This document shows, piece after piece, positions 1-8,621 of a stretch of 64,000 nucleotides of DNA. The position numbers and the translations under genes were made by a program. The notes below the pieces were generated by a model that was not told where the DNA came from, did not search any database, and saw only the letters and a list, made by a program, of their open reading frames with translations. Each line of letters opens with the position of its first letter. The first letter of the stretch is position 1. This stretch comes from a virus. Location: the IMG/VR virus record IMGVR_UViG_3300027759_000050, positions 96,680 to 160,679 of that record; one strand, written 5' to 3'.

Positions 1-218
1 GCCTTGTAGAATGGAAAGAACTCCTTACGCCAATACTTGCGGTTGTCACAACAGAGTACAACTTCACCATATTCGTTACGGAAAGTCTTTAGGTGCATCC
101 TAAGAATATTTAGGACCAAGTGGCGAATTAAGTCTTCTTCCAACTTAACTCCTTTTTGGTTTGATAGTTGAGCCATTAAGCCTGCTAAAAGAACCTGGTT
201 CAGGTCGACAAGAATCAT
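1..218 (-). CDS. rnh: RNase H / 5' nuclease of the FEN-1 family (T4 Rnh-like), C-terminus cut by window edge
   Basis: Only the first 72 codons are inside the window. The start codon ATG is at 218, and the reading frame runs off the left edge. The visible part has the N-terminal pattern of T4 RNase H: an early acidic residue in ILVDLNQV, then RHLVLN, then VVLCCDNRKYWRKEFFP, the conserved acidic and tyrosine-tryptophan segment of the FEN-1 active site. In T4 this enzyme removes RNA primers from the lagging strand. A consensus-like promoter lies directly upstream at 245..273. The missing C-terminus means the helical clamp cannot be judged. Confidence 0.88.
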   Translation of the reverse strand, partial: MILVDLNQVLLAGLMAQLSNQKGVKLEEDLIRHLVLNILRMHLKTFRNEYGEVVLCCDNRKYWRKEFFPFYK

Positions 219-244
219 TATAAATCCATAAGTTATAAAACTAC

Positions 245-273
245 ACTATATCACGTTTCTTGAAATTTGTCAA
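245..273 (-). promoter_or_regulatory. sigma70-type promoter upstream of rnh
   Basis: On the minus strand a TTGACA box (268..273) and a TATAGT box (245..250) are separated by exactly 17 bases. The promoter sits inside the 3' end of the preceding gene and would start transcription about 20 bases before the rnh start at 218. Confidence 0.6.
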
Positions 274-592
274 ATATTCCATCCATAAGTCTACCAGATG
301 TTGTTGTTTTTTTGCAAATGACTCCATAAAAATCCAACGGAATTAACATGGACATATATTCCAACGGTGCGGCCAGAATTGCATCAAATCTCTCTAAATC
401 ATCAATGTCTCCGTCTTCAGTTTCTCTGAACAATATAACATCATAACAATCACCTAAAACACTGCCAGGTACTTTTTCACCAGCTTCTTTCAATTCATTA
501 ACTTCAATGTGAAGTGAATCTTCTTCTTCACCTGGCAGAAACATAAATGTGTGAAAATTTGCCTTATCAAATTTCTTTAAGTAGTCTAGCAT
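251..592 (-). CDS. hypothetical acidic protein, 113 aa
   Basis: Start ATG at 592, inside the 3' end of the gene at 567..998 (26-base overlap), so the two are translationally coupled. The protein is acidic in its middle part (GEEEDS, ETEDGDIDDLERF) and ends in a more hydrophobic C-terminal third (AAPLEYMSMLIPLDFYGVI). No signal peptide, membrane segment or catalytic motif was recognised. Its last codons contain the promoter of the RNase H gene. No family assigned. Confidence 0.6.
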   Translation of the reverse strand: MLDYLKKFDKANFHTFMFLPGEEEDSLHIEVNELKEAGEKVPGSVLGDCYDVILFRETEDGDIDDLERFDAILAAPLEYMSMLIPLDFYGVICKKTTTSGRLMDGIFDKFQET

Positions 593-998
593 TATAATCC
601 TTAATGTGTGATTTTCTTACTCTAACCATAATCCAGCTATTGTAATATTCTTCACTCTCCATAACTTTGTGTGCAAATTGTTCTTTTGCTTCAACATAAC
701 TACATTCACCTTTTGATTTACATAGATGTAGTATTTCTCTTTTGAATTTATCTTTTCCATAGAGTACAACATCTTTTTGTAATTCTTCACTACTTCCATA
801 ATAAGTTGGCCAGTCACTAGCCACTTTATATTTTTTCTTTTTGCCTTTTACTTGTCTTGTTTTGGAGAAATAGAAAAGTTTCTTACCAATGTATTTTCTA
901 TTTGTTTCTAGGTTTGTTATCATGTATACAAACCCGTAACTATCTCCAATCAAATCTTCTGCAAAGTCTGAGTCTTTATATAACCAGTTTATTCCCAT
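567..998 (-). CDS. GIY-YIG-like nuclease-domain protein
   Basis: 143 residues. The segment YGFVYMITN followed by RKYIGKK is the two-strand signature of GIY-YIG endonucleases, here in the variant form VYM...YIG. Lysine-rich residues and a conserved YYGSS follow, then a REIL helix region. Small proteins of this type are scattered through T4-like phage genomes, where they can act as free-standing DNA-cutting enzymes; others have no known target. The C-terminal part (CSYVEAKEQFAHKVMESEEYYN) has the look of the helix carrying the metal-binding glutamate of the fold. Function in this phage is inferred only from the fold. Confidence 0.65.
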   Translation of the reverse strand: MGINWLYKDSDFAEDLIGDSYGFVYMITNLETNRKYIGKKLFYFSKTRQVKGKKKKYKVASDWPTYYGSSEELQKDVVLYGKDKFKREILHLCKSKGECSYVEAKEQFAHKVMESEEYYNSWIMVRVRKSHIKDYNARLLKEI

Positions 999-1177
999 TT
1001 TAAGTCATCTTCATCAATGTCATCATCCTCTATATATTCTTCGGATAATTCTTCGATGGGTTCGCCACAAAATGGACAAAACTCTGGCATTTCTTGTGAG
1101 GTTAGTTCCTCATAAAACTCAACTTCGTATGTTGATTCACAGTTTAGACATTCTCCTGATACTATCTTGTTTTTCAT
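989..1177 (-). CDS. small zinc-ribbon protein, 62 aa
   Basis: Two CxxC pairs (CLNC near residue 11 and CPFC near residue 35) form a zinc-ribbon-like knuckle, followed by a very acidic tail (EELSEEYIEDDDIDEDD). Such small proteins in phages often bind nucleic acid or another protein, but nothing specific can be said here. It overlaps the next gene downstream by 10 bases and follows nrdB in the same transcription direction. Confidence 0.6.
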   Translation of the reverse strand: MKNKIVSGECLNCESTYEVEFYEELTSQEMPEFCPFCGEPIEELSEEYIEDDDIDEDDLKWE

Positions 1178-1198
1178 TTTTATCTCCCATTTTTGTTA

Positions 1199-2185
1199 TT
1201 AGTTTGCCCATACATCACCCCAATCTCCAGACAAAGCACCTTTTGCATAATCGGTTGCTCTGTTCTCAAAAAAGTTTGTATGCGTTGGAGCATTAATCAT
1301 TTCTTCAACCCATGGTAATGGGTTTTTCTTAACTTTAAAGATACCTTTCAAACTCAACGAAATCAATCTACGGTCAGCAATGTAACGAATGTACTTCTTA
1401 ACATCTTCCGCAGATAGACCTTCCATAGCACCCATATTGAAAGCTAAATCAATAAACTTATCTTCAAGTTCAACCATCTTTTCTGCGATAGTATAGATAC
1501 GAGATTTCAGTTCATCATTCCAAATTTCTGGATTCTCACCTATGTATGTTCTAAACAATTTAATCATGTTCTCAGCATGTTGTGTTTCATCAACGATGGA
1601 CCAAGTAACAATCTGACCCATACCTTTCATTTTGCCGTGGCGTGGGAAATTCAATAACATAATGAATGAAGAAAACAACTGCATGCCTTCGGTGAATGCA
1701 GAGAATACAGCAATGTGTGTTGCTGTATTTTGTTTAGTTGTATTCTGTTTAGATATGTCGATTACATAATCATGTTTCTCACGCATTTCAGCATACTCAG
1801 AGAATTCATTGTATGTTGTTTCTGGTAGACCAAGAGTTTCAATCAAGTGTGAGTAAGCAGCAACGTGTAGAGCTTCACGAGCAGCAAAACCCAACAACAT
1901 CATACGCATTTCTGGTTGTGGGAAATATGGCAAGTAGTTGTTTACATAACCACCAGCAACGTCAATATCTCCTTGTGTGAAGAATCTAAAGATGTGTGTC
2001 AAGAATTGTTTTTCTTCGGTCGATAGTTTGTTTTTCCAATCTTTAACATCTTCCGACATTGGAACTTCTGTATGCAACCAATGTGATTGTTCATGTTTCA
2101 ACCATGCATCATAAGCCCATGCGTAGTTGAATGGTTTAAAGTATGTTCGTTCTTGTGTAACGTCTTGTTTTGTTTTTTTAATCAT
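1199..2185 (-). CDS. nrdB: class I ribonucleotide reductase small (radical) subunit
   Basis: 328 residues. It carries the diiron-tyrosyl cofactor that starts reduction of ribonucleotides to deoxyribonucleotides by NrdA. The metal ligands are visible: an aspartate in GDIDVAGGY (residues 72-80), E104 and H107 in REALH, E166 in FTEGMQ, and E200 and H203 in DETQH. The radical tyrosine is Y111, seven residues after E104, so the site looks intact. The C-terminal tail that docks onto the large subunit is present (GDWGDVWAN). The partner nrdA lies at 4805..6589, separated by five accessory genes in the same direction. Confidence 0.95.
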   Translation of the reverse strand: MIKKTKQDVTQERTYFKPFNYAWAYDAWLKHEQSHWLHTEVPMSEDVKDWKNKLSTEEKQFLTHIFRFFTQGDIDVAGGYVNNYLPYFPQPEMRMMLLGFAAREALHVAAYSHLIETLGLPETTYNEFSEYAEMREKHDYVIDISKQNTTKQNTATHIAVFSAFTEGMQLFSSFIMLLNFPRHGKMKGMGQIVTWSIVDETQHAENMIKLFRTYIGENPEIWNDELKSRIYTIAEKMVELEDKFIDLAFNMGAMEGLSAEDVKKYIRYIADRRLISLSLKGIFKVKKNPLPWVEEMINAPTHTNFFENRATDYAKGALSGDWGDVWAN

Positions 2186-2197
2186 TTCTTTCTTTCT

Positions 2198-2908
2198 TTA
2201 ATTCCAGTATTTTGAGTGATTTATGTTGTCCCAGTATTTTTTATTATTTCTATTCCAAAAATTCTTGATTAGGTATAAAGCCATACCAAAGTAACCCATT
2301 TTTTGAAATCTTCTACTATCTTGGCCAACATAATGATTGACTAATTTAAACTTCTTTGTATCATACATCTTTGACAGGAAAAAGTCTTCACTTGTTCCAT
2401 ACTTCTCAGCAAAGCCACCATATTCTTCAAATTTATCTCGGCGTGTAAGCATGAATGCACCAACAGCAAAAGGAACTTTGTAACTCATTATACGGTTTAC
2501 AAAATTGAATGTCATAAATCCAATCTGTGCTGTTTTGTTCTTATCATAACACTTTATATAGAGTCCAACAAGGTCGAGGTTGTTTGATTCCAATTCATCA
2601 ACTGCATCACGAATAACCATGTCACTAAAAAATCTCACATCGGCGTCAATAAACAAAATGTAAGGAGTAGTGACTAGTTTTGCACCATTATTCTTGGCAA
2701 TTGAAACTGGTCCACCTTCAATAACTTCAACATTTAAATTACCTTTATAAAAATCGATAGTATCTCTTGTGGCGTCCGTAGAACAATCAGCAATAATAAT
2801 TCTTGTATTACCTATGTTCTGTCTCTTTAGGTTGAGTAACAGATGAAAAATATATCTTTCTTCATTCTTGCAAGGAATAACAATAGTAATTTTATCACTC
2901 AGCATCAT
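2198..2908 (-). CDS. family 2 glycosyltransferase
   Basis: 236 residues with the GT-A fold start IVIPCKNEERYI, a nucleotide-sugar segment around IIADCSTDATRD and the metal-binding DADVRF motif near residue 90. It should move a sugar from a nucleotide donor to an unknown acceptor, perhaps a phage structural protein, DNA base or host envelope sugar. Two adjacent ATG codons occur at 2908 and 2905. The gene overlaps the LpxH-like gene upstream by 14 bases, which suggests co-expression. No membrane segment is clear. Confidence 0.85.
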   Translation of the reverse strand: MMLSDKITIVIPCKNEERYIFHLLLNLKRQNIGNTRIIIADCSTDATRDTIDFYKGNLNVEVIEGGPVSIAKNNGAKLVTTPYILFIDADVRFFSDMVIRDAVDELESNNLDLVGLYIKCYDKNKTAQIGFMTFNFVNRIMSYKVPFAVGAFMLTRRDKFEEYGGFAEKYGTSEDFFLSKMYDTKKFKLVNHYVGQDSRRFQKMGYFGMALYLIKNFWNRNNKKYWDNINHSKYWN

Positions 2909-3659
2909 TATCTGATCCTTTTGTCCAAGTGATTATTTCCCATTTACCGTCATGGTGTTCTACCAATGCAGTACAACTTTCAACCCAATCACCATCATTC
3001 ATATAAACAACACCATTAATATCCTTAATTTCCGCCTTGTGTATATGGCCACAAATTATACCATCATATCCACGTTTTTTGCAATAGTTAGATAGATTAT
3101 ACTCAAACTTGAACATAAAGTCAACAGCTTTTTTCACACGCTGTTTCAGATACTGACTTAAACTCCAATATCCAAAACCAAACTTATGTCTGAACCAATT
3201 AAATTTGGAATTTAAACTCAAAATTAAATCGTATGCTCTATCACCTAAGAATGCTAACCAAGGAGCCAATCTTGTGATACCATCAAACAAATCTCCATGA
3301 ACAACAAGGTAATGTTTACCGTCAGCACCAATATGTTCTATTTGATTATGTATTTCAACTAGACCAAAACTGAATCCATAGGGAATCATAGGTCTTAGGA
3401 ATTCATCGTGATTACCTGCCACATACACTACTCTAGTCCCGCGCTTGGCATGGCCAAGAATTCTACGAACAACATTAGTGTGGCTTTGTTTCCACCTCCA
3501 TTTGTTCTGTTGTATTCTCCATGCATCAATAATGTCACCCACAAGATAAAGAGTGTCGCAACTATTATGTTTTAAAAAGTTATTCAATCTATCTGCTTGA
3601 CAATCTTTGGTTCCTAAGTGAACATCAGAAATGAATATACTTCTATATGTCTTTTGCAT
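2895..3659 (-). CDS. LpxH-like calcineurin-type metallophosphoesterase
   Basis: 254 residues with all metallophosphoesterase motifs in order: SDVHLG (11-16), GDIIDAW, GNHDEF, HGD, and GHIH near residue 202. The combination with a long helical insert and the C-terminal MNDGDWVES is typical of the UDP-2,3-diacylglucosamine pyrophosphatase (LpxH) family, which makes lipid X in the lipid A pathway of Gram-negative bacteria. Substrate is inferred from family resemblance only; other diphosphates are possible. It is unusual cargo for a phage and sits between a glycosyltransferase and a thioredoxin within the nucleotide-metabolism region. Confidence 0.8.
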   Translation of the reverse strand: MQKTYRSIFISDVHLGTKDCQADRLNNFLKHNSCDTLYLVGDIIDAWRIQQNKWRWKQSHTNVVRRILGHAKRGTRVVYVAGNHDEFLRPMIPYGFSFGLVEIHNQIEHIGADGKHYLVVHGDLFDGITRLAPWLAFLGDRAYDLILSLNSKFNWFRHKFGFGYWSLSQYLKQRVKKAVDFMFKFEYNLSNYCKKRGYDGIICGHIHKAEIKDINGVVYMNDGDWVESCTALVEHHDGKWEIITWTKGSDNDAE

Positions 3660-3668
3660 TTTTTAAAT

Positions 3669-3914
3669 TTATGTTGTTAACCAAATTTCCAAATCGTTCT
3701 TAGTTTTCAAACCGGTCATTCTCTTAACTTCAATATTTTCATTCATCATTACAAGAGTCGGCACAGACCTAATACCAAACTCAACTGCAATATCAGAATA
3801 TTTGTCAATGTCGATTATCTCAATTAAAGTATCTCCTTTGACTTCTTCTAAAATAGCAGCCATTGATTTACATGGCCTGCACCACTCTGCTGTGAATCTT
3901 AAAATTCTTTTCAT
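3669..3914 (-). CDS. thioredoxin / glutaredoxin-like protein
   Basis: 81 residues, close to the size of the T4 NrdC type. The redox active site WCRPC lies at residues 11-15 and the cis-proline loop at SVPTL near residue 51. It would reduce the C-terminal cysteines of ribonucleotide reductase after each turnover, which fits its position between nrdB and nrdA. No signal peptide, so it should act in the cytoplasm. Confidence 0.88.
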   Translation of the reverse strand: MKRILRFTAEWCRPCKSMAAILEEVKGDTLIEIIDIDKYSDIAVEFGIRSVPTLVMMNENIEVKRMTGLKTKNDLEIWLTT

Positions 3915-3915
3915 T

Positions 3916-4560
3916 TTATTTCTCCGTTAATTTATTAACAAATTCCAATAATAACTTATGGTGTCTGCCCTCATGCCAATATTGTTTTAATTTCTTGTTA
4001 TCATACCACCATTCCAAAGAATCTAAACAGGCACCCATAACACCAATTTTACCTTGTCTAATACACATTGGTTCTTTATTATAATATGTGCTTACTATTT
4101 CTGAATGACTAAGGTCTCCTACAAACGTACAGCCGTCACGGAAGAATATTTGTTCTTCTTCACCTTCCCACATACAATGTGCAGCAATGTTAAAACTTCT
4201 CATGATGTCGGCGGTAGGCCTTTTGATATATTGTACAGGTTCTGCACCTTTTAAGATGTCAAAATAGTTTGGACCAGCCCAATAAGCACCAACACATATA
4301 CCAAGATATGCGCCACCATTTTCAACAAATTTAGCTACTGCGTTTGCTCTTTTCCTAGGAAACATATGAAAATAATCATCTGCATCACCAACACCTCCAG
4401 GAAATGCCAACATATCAACACACTCAAATGTTTCTTCTGTACATTGTTCTTTTTTAAAGATTTTAATATTAAAATGTGGTGACAGTGCTTCAATCACACC
4501 ATCAACACAAGATAGTGATTCTTTATTTCGGTCATCTTGGAATAGAGCTATAGTTTTCAT
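3916..4560 (-). CDS. class I glutamine amidotransferase-like (BPL_N) protein
   Basis: The start is set at ATG 4560, giving MKTIALFQDD and 214 residues; a longer reading frame exists upstream but overlaps the preceding gene completely. The fold has FPGGVGDAD and the nucleophile-elbow LGICVGAYWAG with a cysteine near residue 92, like the N-terminal domain of eukaryotic biotin-protein ligases and other amidotransferase-like proteins. A histidine follows in DLSHSE. Substrate unknown. It is 1 base from the thioredoxin gene and overlaps the upstream membrane-protein gene by 4 bases, so it belongs to the nrd operon. Confidence 0.7.
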   Translation of the reverse strand: MKTIALFQDDRNKESLSCVDGVIEALSPHFNIKIFKKEQCTEETFECVDMLAFPGGVGDADDYFHMFPRKRANAVAKFVENGGAYLGICVGAYWAGPNYFDILKGAEPVQYIKRPTADIMRSFNIAAHCMWEGEEEQIFFRDGCTFVGDLSHSEIVSTYYNKEPMCIRQGKIGVMGACLDSLEWWYDNKKLKQYWHEGRHHKLLLEFVNKLTEK

Positions 4561-4802
4561 TTTATTAATCTCCGTCTTAAAATCATACCAACGAAAGTAC
4601 CACAAAATGCACCTGCACCGGCGGGAATTAATAACCAATGGTCAACTGTATAATTTATAACTGCAACACAAGCAATAACGAAAACTATAGAAGCCCATAT
4701 ACTGGCATTAATTACTTTTTCTTCTTGTACCGATTTCAAATAGTAAGTATAAAATATGTCGGTAAAAAATACAGCAAAAAATGTCAGTATATACTCAAAC
4801 AT
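4557..4802 (-). CDS. small membrane protein, 81 aa
   Basis: Three hydrophobic segments are visible (residues about 1-20, 32-50 and 56-76), ending in the basic tail RRRLIK, so it is likely an inner-membrane protein. It overlaps the BPL_N-like gene by 4 bases (ATGA arrangement) and starts 2 bases after the nrdA stop. No family assigned. Confidence 0.6.
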   Translation of the reverse strand: MFEYILTFFAVFFTDIFYTYYLKSVQEEKVINASIWASIVFVIACVAVINYTVDHWLLIPAGAGAFCGTFVGMILRRRLIK

Positions 4803-4804
4803 AA

Positions 4805-6589
4805 TTAACCTTCACAAGCTATACAATCGTTACCTTGTGCAATTTGTGTCATATCTATTTCTTTAATGACTTGTCTTTCAATTCTCTTTGAAACTTTATC
4901 AGCTTTGCCAATCTTCTCTGAACGGCAGTAGTACAATGTCTTCAATCCTTTTTTCCATGCCATAAAATGGATAGCATGAAGATATTTGATGTTAACGTCT
5001 GGCCTGAAGAATAGATTCAGTGACTGTGCTTGGTCAATGTATACCTGTCTATCGGCAGCCAAATCAATTACCCAACGCTGGTCAATTTCCATAGATGTTT
5101 TGAATACCGCTTTTTGATTTTCATCTAAGATATTCAAATGTTGGACAGAACCATCATTAGCAATAATAGAAGACCACACTTCATTATATTCTTCTTCTGT
5201 TTGTGTCAATCCTTTAATGATTATATCAAGCCATCTGTTCTTATTTAAAAATGATCCAGATAAAGTGTCCTGACGGTAAGCGTTAGCACGGTAAGGCTCT
5301 ATACTAGGACTAGTATTTCGCATAATGATAGATGAAGAAGCATTTGGAGCAATAGCCATAAGATGACTGAAACGCTTGCCAGTACCAAGAGCATCTGGAG
5401 CTTCACCACGTTCTTTACCCAAAGTGAGATTAGCTTCATCTAATTTCTCTCTTATTGACTTAAAGATTCTATTGTTTGCGACCTTGGCCATAACTCCTTC
5501 AAAAGCGATTCCGTTTCGTTGGAGGTAGGCATGAAAGCCCAAGGCGCCAACGCCAATAGAGCGTTCACGAGCGGCAGAATACCTAGCACGTTGAATTGTA
5601 TCAGGAGCATTATCAATAAAATACTGCAAAACATTATCCAGCATTTCTGCAACATCTCTGAGAAATAATGGTTCATCTTTCCATTCATCGTAGTTCTCCA
5701 GATTTAACGAGGAAAGGCAACAAACAGCTGTTCTTTCTTTATCTGTCGGTAAAATGATTTCTGAACAAAGATTAGATTGGTGTACTTTTAGTCCTTTGTC
5801 CTTCAACCATTGCGGAAGCATTCTATTACTTGTATCAATGAAGTGGATGTAAGGTTCACCTGTGTGCATACGCAATTCAAGAATCTGTTGCCAAAGGTGT
5901 TTAGCTGAAACAGTTTCACGAATTACACCACTATATGGATCAACTAGATTCCAAGAATCATCCGCTGTTGGATCCAACATACAGTTTTCAATCAACTGCA
6001 TAAAGTCATCTGTGATATTTATTCCGTGATGGAGATTCAAGCAACGAACATTTGGGTCACCTGTGGGCTTACGCATTTCTAGAAAAGCTGTAATATCTGG
6101 ATGAGAAATATCAAGATAAGCGGCATAACTACCACGGCGAGTCCTACCTTGTCTATAAGCGAGAGATGATGCATCATAGATTTTAAGGTGGGGCATAACT
6201 CCAGTAGATTTATCATCCGCTGAGCGAATGCCAAAGCCGATGCCGACACCGCCGCCGAACATTGAGAGCCAATTTGTTTCAGATAGGTTGTCAACTAGAC
6301 CCTCCGCTGTATCATCGATAAAATTAAGGAAACACGATATTGGAAGTCCTTTTTTAGAACGACCATAAGATAAAATAGGAGTTGAATAAGATAACCAGTG
6401 TTTTGAGGAATAGTCGTACAATCGTTGAGTGTGAGCTGGGTCAGTTCCGAAGGCTGCGGAAACGAAGGCAAATCTTTCTTGTGGTGAAGTTTCATCATCT
6501 TTCATGTAAGACTCTTTAAGTCTTTTTATTCCTAATTCATCAAAGAGTTTATCTCTTTCTAAATCTATATTTATACCCATGTATTCCAT
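4805..6589 (-). CDS. nrdA: class I ribonucleotide reductase large (catalytic) subunit
   Basis: 594 residues; it begins directly with the catalytic domain and lacks the N-terminal ATP cone, so overall-activity control by dATP is probably absent. Active-site residues are recognisable: C86 in PISCFL, N273, C275 and E277 in NLCSEI, the second redox cysteine in AVCCLSS (290/291), the tyrosine pair Y553-Y554 of the radical path, and the C-terminal shuttle cysteines in CIAC (589/592). It forms the holoenzyme with NrdB at 1199..2185. The start ATG at 6589 is followed by a second ATG three codons later. Confidence 0.96.
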   Translation of the reverse strand: MEYMGINIDLERDKLFDELGIKRLKESYMKDDETSPQERFAFVSAAFGTDPAHTQRLYDYSSKHWLSYSTPILSYGRSKKGLPISCFLNFIDDTAEGLVDNLSETNWLSMFGGGVGIGFGIRSADDKSTGVMPHLKIYDASSLAYRQGRTRRGSYAAYLDISHPDITAFLEMRKPTGDPNVRCLNLHHGINITDDFMQLIENCMLDPTADDSWNLVDPYSGVIRETVSAKHLWQQILELRMHTGEPYIHFIDTSNRMLPQWLKDKGLKVHQSNLCSEIILPTDKERTAVCCLSSLNLENYDEWKDEPLFLRDVAEMLDNVLQYFIDNAPDTIQRARYSAARERSIGVGALGFHAYLQRNGIAFEGVMAKVANNRIFKSIREKLDEANLTLGKERGEAPDALGTGKRFSHLMAIAPNASSSIIMRNTSPSIEPYRANAYRQDTLSGSFLNKNRWLDIIIKGLTQTEEEYNEVWSSIIANDGSVQHLNILDENQKAVFKTSMEIDQRWVIDLAADRQVYIDQAQSLNLFFRPDVNIKYLHAIHFMAWKKGLKTLYYCRSEKIGKADKVSKRIERQVIKEIDMTQIAQGNDCIACEG

Positions 6590-6601
6590 CTTTATTCCTT
6601 A

Positions 6602-6964
6602 TTATTTTTTCAAAATACTTTTAATATCAGGCGGAGTCCAACCTTCAGGTTTTAGAACTTTTCCATCTGCTCTTTTTAATACTTTTCCAGTTTCATCGTC
6701 AATTTTGGCCAAATTACTTCTTGCAACTTCATTCCAAACATCTTGTTGTGGAATTTGCAAAGTGTGTTCTAATCCCTCAATTACCCATTTTAAATCTGCA
6801 CAACCATCTGCAATATCCACCATATTTCCGCGAAAAAAGGCATTCATTAATTCATCAAACTCTTCCCGAATTAAGGCCATATAAAGGTTTGATTGTTTTC
6901 CAAATCCTGTTTCTTTTTGGTCACAAGCGTCCATAAATCGTTTAACATCATCAGAACTATTCAT
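6602..6964 (-). CDS. MazG-like nucleotide pyrophosphohydrolase
   Basis: 120 residues. The pattern EEFDEL followed by DIADGCADLKWVIEG is the metal-binding EExxE...ExxD-type signature of the all-alpha NTP pyrophosphohydrolase superfamily (MazG / phosphoribosyl-ATP pyrophosphohydrolase-like). It probably hydrolyses a (deoxy)nucleoside triphosphate to the monophosphate, for example feeding dUMP to ThyX; exact substrate unknown. It overlaps the upstream th yX gene end by 8 bases. Confidence 0.75.
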   Translation of the reverse strand: MNSSDDVKRFMDACDQKETGFGKQSNLYMALIREEFDELMNAFFRGNMVDIADGCADLKWVIEGLEHTLQIPQQDVWNEVARSNLAKIDDETGKVLKRADGKVLKPEGWTPPDIKSILKK

Positions 6965-7604
6965 TTGTATACTCCATAATCATTGGGAAAATTGGTTCAA
7001 TTGCGGCCGCACATGCAAGAGCTATTTCTTGGTGTTCTTTCTGTGTTCCGTTTGCGCTTCGGAGTTGTATATAGTGGACCCATGACCTAAGGGTTCCGTT
7101 CATATACATGCGTGATTTTGTCATGCCTTCCGGTAAAATTGCACGAGCCTGTTCCTTTGCAATACCGTTGTCGAGGGCCCATTTGTATGTTTTTTGCACT
7201 TGTTCTAAAAGTTTATTTTGTTGAATTTGCCACATATCATCCAGTGTGAAGTCTGTACTAGGCAAACTATTTTGCCGATTTTTGGTATCTTGCAATCTTG
7301 CTTCACGCAATTCAAAACCAAGTTGTGATGCATCAGCATATCGTTGTGAAAACTCTTGGAATGAAAAAGAACGGTGACGCAAAATCTGCCTTGCAATGTC
7401 ACGGGTTGTTTCAATCTCCAAACACACCGAAACCACCTCCAACGGTGACCAGTGTTGATTGTTAATCAAGTATCTAACCAATTTCTCAGCAGTCTCTGAG
7501 TTGTTCTGGTTCGCTGGATTAGACACACGGGCCGCGTAGGCAACCTGGTCCATTAAACTTTTACCATCTACTCCCTGAGAGTATGAAATCAAATTTACAT
7601 TCAT
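6957..7604 (-). CDS. thyX: flavin-dependent thymidylate synthase
   Basis: The start is placed at ATG 7604, which overlaps the primase stop codon by 4 bases (ATGA). The protein has 215 residues. It contains the ThyX signature RHR-x7-S (R76-H77-R78 to S86), which binds FAD and dUMP, and the downstream R-rich substrate helix near RSWVHYIQLR. It methylates dUMP to dTMP with methylenetetrahydrofolate and NADPH. Together with NrdAB, the MazG-like protein and the dCMP deaminase at 40834 it forms a dTTP supply route. Confidence 0.95.
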   Translation of the reverse strand: MNVNLISYSQGVDGKSLMDQVAYAARVSNPANQNNSETAEKLVRYLINNQHWSPLEVVSVCLEIETTRDIARQILRHRSFSFQEFSQRYADASQLGFELREARLQDTKNRQNSLPSTDFTLDDMWQIQQNKLLEQVQKTYKWALDNGIAKEQARAILPEGMTKSRMYMNGTLRSWVHYIQLRSANGTQKEHQEIALACAAAIEPIFPMIMEYTNE

Positions 7605-8602
7605 ATTTTTTTCCAATTCACAAATTCCATTTTAGCCCTAAGATTCACAAAGGTGTGTTTCTCCATTATATCATGTAATTCTTCAATGTCAAATCCAGTT
7701 AATACCATATCATTAATGTCTTTGTCTGTTATGATTCCTGGCCAGACAACGACATTGAAATGGTTATCGACTGCATGTTCCATCAATTTTACGATTTCTT
7801 TATTCCTAGGTTCATTGTCGAAAACTAGTACAATTTTTGATTTGTCCAAATACTCTGCGGCCGATTCCAGTGACGAACTGGCGACAGCTACAGAATTTTT
7901 AATAAACATTGAATCGATTGGTCCTTCAAAGACATATATTGGTTTGTCTTCGTTTACACGGTTGATACCAAACATGCGTGGAACATCGTCCATGAGTTTG
8001 ATTGTGATGTAACGAATCTTTGACTGTCCAAGTGCTCGGCCTTGAAATCCAGTCAGGTTCCCTTCTTTATCATAGAAAGGGATGATTAGGCGTTTGTCGC
8101 CTTCCATAATATCTTTTTCAACTTCAAACGAATCCACAAAAGCCTTGAAGTCATCCGAATAATATAACTGCGAATACATATTTCTTGGTATCATTCTACC
8201 CATAACATATTTCTTAGCATAGTGTTCATCTGGCAACGATTCAATTGTCGGCAAGTCCAATTTCTTGGAAAATACAGGTTTGACCTTCAGTTCTGAAAAC
8301 TCAGGTTCAGGCGAATTGGTATTTGCAGAGTTTTTATACCGTTCCATCTGGTATTCCTCAAGTAGATTAGGATCAACTTGTTTTAGGAAATTATAGAACG
8401 ATGTGGATACACCACAATTGTGACACATATAGAAGTAGTCATTCTTCTTGCGATAGACATAACCACGGCATTTGCTTTTGTTTTTCTGTGAGTCTCCACA
8501 GAGAGGACACCGAAAATTATAGAGGTCATCTTTCTTCTTGGAGAACTTCTGTAATTTGGGTGATAGTTGTAATAGAAAATTTCTGTCAATGAAGACGCTC
8601 AT
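7601..8602 (-). CDS. 61: DNA primase, T4 gp61 family
   Basis: 333 residues. An N-terminal zinc-binding module is visible (C32xxC35 in CPLCG and C60xxC63 in CHNCG), then a TOPRIM-like catalytic core with the acidic motifs YVFEGPIDS, VLVFDNE and DKDIND. It synthesises the RNA primers for lagging-strand replication and works with the gp41 helicase encoded at 27475..28866. It is translationally coupled to thyX downstream. Confidence 0.93.
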   Translation of the reverse strand: MSVFIDRNFLLQLSPKLQKFSKKKDDLYNFRCPLCGDSQKNKSKCRGYVYRKKNDYFYMCHNCGVSTSFYNFLKQVDPNLLEEYQMERYKNSANTNSPEPEFSELKVKPVFSKKLDLPTIESLPDEHYAKKYVMGRMIPRNMYSQLYYSDDFKAFVDSFEVEKDIMEGDKRLIIPFYDKEGNLTGFQGRALGQSKIRYITIKLMDDVPRMFGINRVNEDKPIYVFEGPIDSMFIKNSVAVASSSLESAAEYLDKSKIVLVFDNEPRNKEIVKLMEHAVDNHFNVVVWPGIITDKDINDMVLTGFDIEELHDIMEKHTFVNLRAKMEFVNWKKI

Positions 8603-8621
8603 AATAAACCAGGAAGTTAAG

